Of a DNA stretch of 5,057 nt, positions 1-4,912 are shown piece by piece. The notes below the pieces were generated by a model. That model worked only from the letters and a program-made list of their open reading frames with translations. It searched no databases and had not been told where the DNA came from. Made by a program: the position numbers and the translations under genes. Within the stretch, counting starts at the first letter, position 1; the number at the start of each line of letters is the position of its first letter. Origin of the DNA: Solirubrobacteraceae bacterium (lineage in GTDB: Bacteria; Actinomycetota; Thermoleophilia; Solirubrobacterales; Solirubrobacteraceae); assembly GCA_025928415.1 (NCBI GenBank), contig JAICJK010000221.1:1-5057 (forward strand), read 5' to 3'.

Positions 1-44
1 CCGCTGAGCACTTGTGGGCCCGTTCTAGCTAATGGGGTGCTAAC
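1..44 (+). promoter_or_regulatory. Leader of the toxin-antitoxin operon, possible operator
   Basis: This short leader ends at the GTG start of the antitoxin. It is the least GC-rich part of the left end. GCTAA occurs twice in direct orientation (28-32 and 39-43), 11 bp or about one helical turn apart, and TAGC at 26-29 faces GCTA at 39-42. GCTAAT at 28-33 is a weak -10 candidate, and GGGG at 34-37 sits at ribosome-binding distance from the GTG at 45. Toxin-antitoxin operons are usually autorepressed at such sites, but no clear -35 is visible, so the promoter/operator call is an inference. Confidence 0.25.
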
Positions 45-284
45 GTGTTCCTCGTGGTGCGCGTCGGGATGCATGAGGCCAAGACCCAGCTCTCCCGGCT
101 GGTCGCCCTTGCCGAGGGTGGCGAGGAGGTCGTCATCCAGCGCTCCGGCCGGCCGGTCGCGCGGCTGGTGGCGGTGCAGCGCCGCCGTCCGGTGGCGGAG
201 GCCTTCGGTGCGCTGCGTGGGGAGATCGAGCTGGCAGACGACTTCGACGAGCTTCCGGCCGAACTCGCCGAGCACTTCACCTGA
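45..284 (+). CDS. Phd/YefM-family antitoxin (type II toxin-antitoxin)
   Basis: This 79-residue protein is the probable antitoxin that binds and neutralises the PIN toxin encoded immediately downstream, and it would also repress the operon. The N-terminal part shows the Phd/YefM DNA-binding fold signature: HEAKTQLSRLV at residues 10-20, an acidic turn (AEGGEEVVI, 23-31), then the strand-turn RSGRPVARLV at 33-42. The C-terminal arm with ADDFDELPAELAEHF (64-78) matches the toxin-binding tail typical of antitoxins paired with Sll0205-like PIN toxins. The length is normal for the family. The start is GTG at 45, preceded by GGGG at 34-37. GTG at 57 or ATG at 69 are alternatives; family members usually have about five residues before HEAKT, so 57 is a real competitor. 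The stop TGA (282-284) overlaps the toxin's proposed CTG start. Confidence 0.88.
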   Translation: MFLVVRVGMHEAKTQLSRLVALAEGGEEVVIQRSGRPVARLVAVQRRRPVAEAFGALRGEIELADDFDELPAELAEHFT

Positions 285-652
285 GCCTGCTGCTCGACAC
301 CCACGCCGTCCTGTGGCTGCTCGCAGGGGATGCGCGAGTCGAGGGTGCTCGGGCGGCGATCGAGGACTCGCGCACGCCGGTGCTCGTCAGCGCCGTCTGT
401 GTCTGGGAGGCGGCGATCAAGAGCGCGCTCGGCAAGCTGCAGGTGCCCGCCGACCTTCCGGAACGCCTGGACGAGTTCGCCTTCGAGCGCTTGGCGGTCA
501 CCGACGTCCACGCCTGGGCGGTCCGCGCGCTCCCGCCGCTGCACGCCGACCCGTTCGACCGGCTGCTCGCGGCGCAGGCGCTCACGGAGGGGGCGAGCAT
601 CGTGTCCGCCGACGCGGTGTTCGACCGCTACGGGATCACGCGCATCTGGTGA
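281..652 (+). CDS. vapC: PIN-domain ribonuclease toxin, VapC (Sll0205-like)
   Basis: This is a 123-residue PIN-domain endoribonuclease, the toxin of the pair. Such toxins cut RNA using Mg2+ held by acidic residues. All the expected residues are present when the frame is read from CTG 281: D6 in LLLDTHAVLW, E43 in SAVCVWEAAIK, D90 and D93 in HADPFDRLLAAQA, and D111 in IVSADAVFD; the protein ends in the family-like YGITRIW. The length matches the family. The start is unusual: no ATG, GTG or TTG lies in frame near the N terminus. CTG at 281 reads M-S-L-L-L-D-T-H, exactly the family's usual N terminus, and overlaps the antitoxin stop as CTGA. The first conventional start, GTG at 380, would remove the first 33 residues, including D6. 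The four-base overlap implies translational coupling to the antitoxin. Identity as a PIN toxin is secure; the CTG start is an inference. Confidence 0.9.
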   Translation: MSLLLDTHAVLWLLAGDARVEGARAAIEDSRTPVLVSAVCVWEAAIKSALGKLQVPADLPERLDEFAFERLAVTDVHAWAVRALPPLHADPFDRLLAAQALTEGASIVSADAVFDRYGITRIW

Positions 653-707
653 CCGCGGGCGAGGCGCGGCGAGCCCGGGCCACGTTCCCACGCGCTCGCG
701 GGCGGGT

Positions 708-956
708 ATGGCCCAAGGCATGGGAATCGGCATCGTCATGATCTTCTGCCTGGCGCTCGCCGTGGCGGCGGTCGTCATCTACTTCTTCGTGGTGGGCGGC
801 ACGAGCGCGGCGTCCGGCCGGGACAGCGCGGGCGCCGACGCTCCCGAAGGCGAGACGGAGAGCGACCGCGAGCAGCGGCGCAGCCGCGAGGGCGAGCGCC
901 CGGAGCACACGGCCGTCGAGGACAAGACGCACGCCGCCGGCATCCGCGACGAGTAG
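708..956 (+). CDS. Small single-span membrane protein, function unknown
   Basis: This 82-residue protein is not recognised as a named family. Residues 6-29 form one strongly hydrophobic segment (GIGIVMIFCLALAV at 6-19, then AAVVIYFFVV), followed by a small-residue linker and a hydrophilic, mostly charged tail rich in Glu, Arg and Asp up to residue 82. It could be a bitopic membrane protein with the tail in the cytoplasm, or an uncleaved signal anchor. Third codon positions are about 95% G or C, which supports true coding. The start ATG at 708 follows a G-rich stretch (GGGCGGG) rather than a clean Shine-Dalgarno; ATG at 720 is an alternative that would remove four residues. It lies 55 bp after the toxin stop, and co-transcription with the toxin-antitoxin pair is possible but not shown. 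Confidence 0.65.
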   Translation: MAQGMGIGIVMIFCLALAVAAVVIYFFVVGGTSAASGRDSAGADAPEGETESDREQRRSREGERPEHTAVEDKTHAAGIRDE

Positions 957-994
957 CACGTGCGTCCGGCGGTGCGCCGTCGTCTCAAGACAGG

Positions 995-1129
995 GTGTCG
1001 AGCGCCGATCACCAGGTCATGCACACCCTCGAGAACCCCTACGTCGGGTATGCCCTCGAAGCGCTGGTGCTGCTGCCCGCCGCCCTGCTGACGCGCCTCG
1101 TGCGCGGCCGCGGCGAAGTCCGCTTCTAA
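995..1129 (+). CDS. 44-residue hydrophobic miniprotein, hypothetical
   Basis: This open frame runs from GTG 995, or from ATG 1019 for a 36-residue product, to TAA at 1127-1129. The product reads ENPYVGYALEALVLLPAALL and then a short basic end (TRLVRGRGEVRF), that is, one hydrophobic helix followed by Arg residues. From the ATG, 33 of 36 codons end in G or C while second positions are mixed, the pattern of real coding in this genome. I do not recognise it. It lies 38 bp after the 82-residue membrane protein in the same direction, so it may be the last gene of that transcript, and it is convergent with the ABC exporter operon. Ribosome-binding sites are weak for both starts. It is short enough that chance remains possible. 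Confidence 0.4.
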   Translation: MSSADHQVMHTLENPYVGYALEALVLLPAALLTRLVRGRGEVRF

Positions 1130-1177
1130 GAGGCTCGCCTCAATCGCCCGGCCGGCACGGCCGCCCCCCGCGGCCGC
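1130..1177. terminator. GC-rich hairpins between convergent genes, possible terminator
   Basis: The 48 bp between two convergent stop codons contain several inverted repeats. GAGG-CTCG-CCTC (1130-1141) directly follows the TAA of the miniprotein. CGGCCG-GCA-CGGCCG lies at 1149-1163. CGGCCGC-CCCCC-GCGGCCG lies at 1158-1176. The last two share the arm 1158-1163, so they are mutually exclusive folds. No T-tract follows on either strand, so a classical intrinsic terminator is not proven. The position and the stem strength are the only support for a bidirectional terminator. Confidence 0.35.
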
Positions 1178-2995
1178 TCAGGCCGCCGACTGCTCGGCCC
1201 AGTCGCGGTACAGGCGCCAGTAGGCGCCCTGCGCGGCGAGCAGCTCGTCGTGCGTGCCCTGCTCGATCACGCGGCCGCCGTCGAGGACGACGATGCGACC
1301 GGCCTGGCGGATCGTCGACAGCCGGTGAGCGATCACGATCGCCGTCCGGCCGGCCAGCAGGCGCCGCAGCGCGACCTCGATGCGGCCCTCGGTGTGCAGG
1401 TCCACGTTGGAGGTCGCCTCGTCGAGGATCAGGATGCGCGGGTCGGCGACCAGCGCGCGGGCGAAGGCTACGAGCTGGCGCTGGCCGGCCGAGAGCTGGA
1501 CGCCGCGCTCGCCGACCTCCGTGTCGAGGCCGTGCTCGAGGCGCGCGACGAAGTCCATCGCGCCGGTGGCGCGGGCCGCCGCCTCGACCTCCTCGCGGGT
1601 GGCGTCCGCGCGGCCGAAGGCGATGTTGTCGGCGATCGTCCCGCTGAACAGGAACGCCTCCTGCGGCACGATCCCCATCTGCGAGCGCAGGGAGGCCGCG
1701 CGCACCTCGCGCAGGTCCACGCCGTCGACGGTGACGCGGCCGCTCGTGGGGTCGTAGAAGCGGGCGACGAGCTTGGCGAACGTCGACTTGCCCGCGCCGG
1801 TGGCGCCCACCAGCGCGACGGTCTGCCCGGGCGGGACCACGAGGTCGACGTCGCTGAGCGCGTTCTCGACGCCGTCCTGCGTGCGGTAGGCGAAGGAGAC
1901 GTCCTCGAAGGCGACCTCGCCGCGCAGCGGGGTGGGGAGGTCGACGGCGTCCGGCGCGTCGCCCAGCGTGGGCTCCTCGTCGAGCAGCTCGAAGATCTTG
2001 TCCAGCGCGGCCATGCCGGACTGGTAGGTCGTGTAGACCTGGGAGAGCTGGCTGATCGGGTCGAAGAAGCCGTTCAGCGCGGCGATGAAGCCGACGAGCA
2101 CGCCGACGGTGACGTGGCCGTCGATCACCTGATGTCCGCCGTAGAGCAGGATCCCCACGGTCGCGACCGAGCTCAGGAACTCCACTGCGGGGAAGTACGC
2201 GGCATTCAGGTTGACCGTGACCATGTTCGCGTCGCGGTTGACCTGGTTGAGCGCGGCGAACCGGGCGCGGTGCTGGGGCTCCTGCGCGAACGAGCGCACG
2301 ATGCGGATGCCCGACAGCGTCTCCTGCAGGTAGCCGGTGATCGAGGCGATCGTCTCGCGCGTGCGGCGGTAGGCGTCCGCGGAGGCGATCCGGAAGGCGA
2401 GCGACGCGAGAGCCATCAGCGGGAAGATCGTGAAGGTCAGCAGCGCGAGCTTCAGGTCGAAGGTGATGAGGATCACCACCGAGCCGATGAGCGTCAGCGA
2501 CGCGGTGAACAGCGTGGTGACGGTGTCGGTCACCAGCGAGTCGAGCGCCTCGACGTCGTTGGTCATCCGGGACACCAGCACGCCGGCGGGGCGCCGCTCG
2601 TAGAACGACACCGGCTGCTGTTGCAGGTGGGTGAAGATCTGCAGGCGCAGGTCCTGCAGCGCGCGCTGGCCGACCCAGCCCGTCAGGTAGGTCTGCAGGT
2701 AGGTGCCCAGCCACACGAGCAGCGCGCTGGCGACGTAGGCCACGACGATCCAGTCCAGCGTGGACAGGTCGTCGGCCAGGATGCCGTCGTCGATGGCGTA
2801 GCGGGCCAGCGGGGCGGGCGCGAGGGCCGCGCCGGTCCCGATCAGCAGCGCGACGGCCATCGCCGCGACGCGCCAGCGGTAGGGGCGCAGGAGGACGACC
2901 AGCCCGCGCAGCTTGCGCCCGCGCCCCTGCGTGCCGCGCAGCCGGCGGCGCAGCTCCTCGCGGTTCCACTGGTTGGTGGCGGCCGGCGCGCTCAG
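1178..2995 (-). CDS. Heterodimeric ABC exporter subunit with catalytic Glu (TM288-like)
   Basis: This is a 605-residue half-transporter: an exporter-type membrane domain with about six helices (roughly residues 43-62, 81-104, 157-178, 182-202, 266-286 and 295-312), then a nucleotide-binding domain. Visible motifs are A-loop Y370, Walker A GATGAGKST (397-405), Q-loop Q445 (IVPQEAFLF), signature LSAGQ (501-505, Ala for the usual Gly), Walker B ILILDE with D525 and catalytic E526, and H-loop H557 (VIAHRLSTI). The true Glu combined with a variant signature is the pattern of the TM288/LmrD-type partner in heterodimeric multidrug or lipid exporters; the substrate cannot be read from sequence. It follows the other half-transporter with a CTGA overlap at 2995-2992. 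The chosen start is CTG at 2995, with GGAGG ten bases upstream. No ATG, GTG or TTG is close upstream in frame, and the first downstream ATG (2860, residue 46) would cut the elbow region and helix 1. The N-terminal segment RREELRRRLRG-like charged stretch (about 12-30) precedes helix 1. Confidence 0.93.
   Translation of the reverse strand: MSAPAATNQWNREELRRRLRGTQGRGRKLRGLVVLLRPYRWRVAAMAVALLIGTGAALAPAPLARYAIDDGILADDLSTLDWIVVAYVASALLVWLGTYLQTYLTGWVGQRALQDLRLQIFTHLQQQPVSFYERRPAGVLVSRMTNDVEALDSLVTDTVTTLFTASLTLIGSVVILITFDLKLALLTFTIFPLMALASLAFRIASADAYRRTRETIASITGYLQETLSGIRIVRSFAQEPQHRARFAALNQVNRDANMVTVNLNAAYFPAVEFLSSVATVGILLYGGHQVIDGHVTVGVLVGFIAALNGFFDPISQLSQVYTTYQSGMAALDKIFELLDEEPTLGDAPDAVDLPTPLRGEVAFEDVSFAYRTQDGVENALSDVDLVVPPGQTVALVGATGAGKSTFAKLVARFYDPTSGRVTVDGVDLREVRAASLRSQMGIVPQEAFLFSGTIADNIAFGRADATREEVEAAARATGAMDFVARLEHGLDTEVGERGVQLSAGQRQLVAFARALVADPRILILDEATSNVDLHTEGRIEVALRRLLAGRTAIVIAHRLSTIRQAGRIVVLDGGRVIEQGTHDELLAAQGAYWRLYRDWAEQSAA
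1410..1449. repeat. Walker B repeat, copy in the TM288-like ABC gene
   Basis: These 40 nt match 3263-3302 in the upstream ABC gene with one mismatch (C1418 versus G3271), including 31 consecutive identical bases (1419-1449). On the coding strand the block encodes ADPRILILDEATS. The mismatch is the third base of the catalytic codon, GAG for Glu here. It is a paralogue-derived repeat, not a mobile element. Confidence 0.85.
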
Positions 2996-4767
2996 AAGCC
3001 CGCCACCTCCCGCTCGACCGGCTTCTGGGTCAGGAAGACCTGGTCCGGCAGGCCCTTCTCGACGATCTCGCGGTACAGGTCGGAGAGCTCGAGCAGCTCG
3101 TCGTGCGTGCCGTGGGCGGCGACGGCGCCGTCCTCGAGGACGAGGATCTCGTCGGCGAGCGCGATCGTGGACAGGCGGTGGGCGATGACGATCGTCGTCC
3201 GCCCGGCCATGACCTCCCGCAGGGCGTCCTTGATCGCCGACTCGGTGGACGCGTCGACCGACGAGGTCGCGTCGTCGAGGATCAGGATGCGCGGGTCGGC
3301 GAGGAAGGCGCGGGCGATCGCGATCCGCTGGCGCTGGCCGCCGCTGAGCGTCAGGCCGCGCTCGCCCACGCGCGTGTCGTAGCCCTCCGGGAGCGCCTCG
3401 ATGAACTCGTGGGCCTGGGCCAGGCGGGCGGCGCGCTCGATCGCCTCGTGCTGGACGTCCTGCCCGCCGCGCGCGTAGGCGATGTTCTCCGCGACGGTGG
3501 CGCTGAACAGGAACGGGTCGTCGGTGACGACGGCGATCTCCGCGCGCAGGGCGTCGGCGTCCACATCGCGGACGTCGGCGCCGTCGACGAGCACGGCGCC
3601 GCCGGTCGGGTCGTAGAGGCGGGGGATCAGCTGCACCAGCGCGGTCTTGCCCGACCCCGTCGCGCCCACGACGGCCAGTGTGCTGCCCGCGGGGACGTCG
3701 AGGTCCACGTCGCGCAGCGCGGGCGTCGAGCTGCCCTCGTACTCGAGCGTCACGCCGCGCAGCTCGACGTGCCCGTTGCCCGGCGGCAGCGCCGGGGCGC
3801 CGGGGGCGACGGGCAGCCCGGGCACGCGGTCGAGGATCTGGAACAGCCGCGCGCCCGACGCGGTCGCGCGCTGGGCCATGCCGAGCGAGATCCCCAGCGT
3901 GCGCATCGGCGACAGCAGCATGAGCAGGTAGGTGTAGAACGCGGCGAACTGGCCGGCGGTCAGCGTGCCGTGGATGACCCGGCGCCCGCCGAAGAACAGG
4001 ATCGCCGCCAGCCCGAGCTGCGGCAGGAAGCCGATGAACGGGTTGTAGAAGGCCTGCAGCCGGGTGGAGACCATCGCCTGGTCGAAGACGCGGCCGACGC
4101 TGGTGGTGAACCGGGCGAGCTGGCGGTCCTCGGCCGCGAAGGCCTTGACGACGCGGACGCCGGAGATGTTCTCCTCGACGTCGGCGGTCAGCTCGGCGAT
4201 GCGCTGCTGGACCTCCTGGATCGCGGGCCGCGAGTGGCGGCCGTAGCGGAACGAGGTGACCACCACGAACGGCACGGGGATCAGCGCCAGCGCGCCCAGG
4301 GTGGGGTCGGTGACGAGCATCGCGATGCCGGCCAGGACGATCGTCAGCCCCGACTGGAGCATGAAGACCAGGCCGTAGCCGAGGAAGAAGCGCACGGAGG
4401 CGAGGTCGACCGTCGCGCGGGACATGAGCTGGCCGGTCTGCTGGCGGTCGAAGAAGGCCAGCTCGAGCGACAGGAAGTGCGCGTACAGGCGGCTGCGCAG
4501 GTCGTACTCGACGCCGAGCGACACGCGGCCGGCGACGAGGCGGCGCGCGACGGTGAGCGTCAGGCGCAGGATGCCGGCGGCGGCGACGGCGAGCGCGAGG
4601 CGCAGCAGCTCGGGCCGGTCGCCGGCGCGGACCTGGTCGATCGCGCGGCCCGTGAGGTACGGGATCGCGACCGTCATCACCATCGCGACGGCGGCGAGCG
4701 CGAGCGAGGCGATGACGCCCTTGCGGTAGGGCGCGAGGAACTTCAGCAGTCGCCCGAAGATGGCCAT
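2992..4767 (-). CDS. Heterodimeric ABC exporter subunit with degenerate site (TM287-like)
   Basis: This is a 591-residue half-transporter and the first gene of the exporter operon. The membrane domain has about six helices (roughly 16-37, 54-75, 128-152, 156-173, 241-262 and 271-292) and the coupling region EENISGVRVVKAFAAE (199-213). The nucleotide-binding domain has A-loop Y343, Walker A GATGSGKT (368-375), a canonical signature LSGGQ (474-478), Walker B ILILDD with D498, Asp D499 at the catalytic Glu position, and H530. The Q-loop reads VVTDDPFLF, so Asp416 replaces the usual Gln. In the TM287/288 family the subunit with Asp for Glu forms the degenerate, non-hydrolysing site with the partner's variant signature, which fits the LSAGQ of the downstream gene; this subunit's LSGGQ would complete the active site. 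The start is ATG 4767 (MAIFGRLLKFLAPYRKG), the usual exporter N terminus. An in-frame ATG at 4980 would add 71 low-complexity residues antisense to another gene and is rejected. No Shine-Dalgarno precedes 4767, consistent with leaderless translation. Confidence 0.95.
   Translation of the reverse strand: MAIFGRLLKFLAPYRKGVIASLALAAVAMVMTVAIPYLTGRAIDQVRAGDRPELLRLALAVAAAGILRLTLTVARRLVAGRVSLGVEYDLRSRLYAHFLSLELAFFDRQQTGQLMSRATVDLASVRFFLGYGLVFMLQSGLTIVLAGIAMLVTDPTLGALALIPVPFVVVTSFRYGRHSRPAIQEVQQRIAELTADVEENISGVRVVKAFAAEDRQLARFTTSVGRVFDQAMVSTRLQAFYNPFIGFLPQLGLAAILFFGGRRVIHGTLTAGQFAAFYTYLLMLLSPMRTLGISLGMAQRATASGARLFQILDRVPGLPVAPGAPALPPGNGHVELRGVTLEYEGSSTPALRDVDLDVPAGSTLAVVGATGSGKTALVQLIPRLYDPTGGAVLVDGADVRDVDADALRAEIAVVTDDPFLFSATVAENIAYARGGQDVQHEAIERAARLAQAHEFIEALPEGYDTRVGERGLTLSGGQRQRIAIARAFLADPRILILDDATSSVDASTESAIKDALREVMAGRTTIVIAHRLSTIALADEILVLEDGAVAAHGTHDELLELSDLYREIVEKGLPDQVFLTQKPVEREVAGF
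3006..3010 (-). promoter_or_regulatory. Shine-Dalgarno for the second ABC gene, inside the first
   Basis: The minus strand reads GGAGG at 3010-3006, within the last codons of the upstream ABC gene and ten bases before CTG 2995. It is the best ribosome-binding site in the window and supports initiation at the CTG that overlaps the upstream stop. GTG at 3006-3004 lies in the upstream gene's frame (Val588), not in the downstream gene's frame. Confidence 0.6.
3263..3302. repeat. Walker B repeat, copy in the TM287-like ABC gene
   Basis: This is the partner of 1410-1449, in the same orientation. It encodes ADPRILILDDATS, and the only differing base makes GAC (Asp) instead of GAG (Glu). A second, shorter shared stretch of 22 identical bases (1237-1258 and 3090-3111) encodes GTHDELL near the C termini of the two proteins. 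Confidence 0.85.
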
Positions 4768-4776
4768 CGGCGGGTG

Positions 4777-4782
4777 ATTGTA
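4777..4782 (-). promoter_or_regulatory. Candidate -10 box of the ABC exporter operon (TACAAT)
   Basis: The minus strand reads TACAAT at 4782-4777, one base from the TATAAT consensus and conspicuous in this GC-rich background. It lies nine bases before ATG 4767, so transcription would begin at or within a few bases of the start codon. That fits the lack of a Shine-Dalgarno and suggests a leaderless message, a common arrangement in actinobacteria. At 17 bp spacing the -35 position reads CACGGG, which is poor, so the promoter may be weak or activator-dependent. Confidence 0.45.
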
Positions 4783-4796
4783 GTTGCTGCGGCAAC
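4783..4796. promoter_or_regulatory. Palindrome GTTGC-N4-GCAAC abutting the -10 box, putative operator
   Basis: The plus strand reads GTTGC TGCG GCAAC, a perfect inverted repeat with five-base arms. It lies immediately upstream of the TACAAT box of the exporter operon, so a bound protein would overlap the polymerase site between -35 and -10 and would be expected to repress. No regulator gene is present in the window, so its family is unknown. Confidence 0.4.
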
Positions 4797-4834
4797 GGCC
4801 CCGTGAGTGCATGGCAAGGACGGTCCGACGCGCC

Positions 4835-4850
4835 GTTGCCGTGCGACAAC
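4835..4850. promoter_or_regulatory. Second palindrome GTTGCC-N4-GACAAC, putative operator
   Basis: The arms GTTGCC and GACAAC pair with one mismatch around GTGC. The outer GTTG...CAAC is the same as in the palindrome at 4783-4796, and the two centres are 53 bp apart, close to five helical turns, which would allow cooperative or looped binding. It lies between the divergent genes and could serve either. Confidence 0.3.
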
Positions 4851-4912
4851 CGCCACCGCGAAGGTGCGTGGCATGTCCAAACGGAGAGGCGGCGTAGGGC
4901 CGGACCGGCATC

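Noticed and set aside
380..652. PIN toxin starting at GTG 380 (90 residues)
   Set aside because: It would lose the first strand and the catalytic Asp of LLLDTH, which is intact and in frame directly upstream. The gene is not a truncated pseudogene when read from CTG 281.
669..699. Inverted repeat GCGAGC...GCTCGC between the toxin and the membrane protein gene
   Set aside because: Six-base arms with a 19-base loop in very GC-rich DNA are expected by chance.
29..778. Minus-strand 249-residue open frame over the toxin-antitoxin genes
   Set aside because: It has low-complexity Arg/Ala/Ser composition, no recognisable domain, and complete overlap with two well-supported genes on the other strand.
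967..979. Small hairpin CGGCG-GTG-CGCCG after the 82-residue gene, as a terminator
   Set aside because: It has only a five-base stem and no T-tract, and the following miniprotein frame starts within about 20 bases. The evidence is too weak to list as a feature.
1250..3382. Plus-strand 710-residue open frame
   Set aside because: It is antisense to both ABC genes, has an Arg/Asp/Gly-rich composition without domains, and is a GC-driven shadow. The same applies to the plus-strand frame at 3103-4806.
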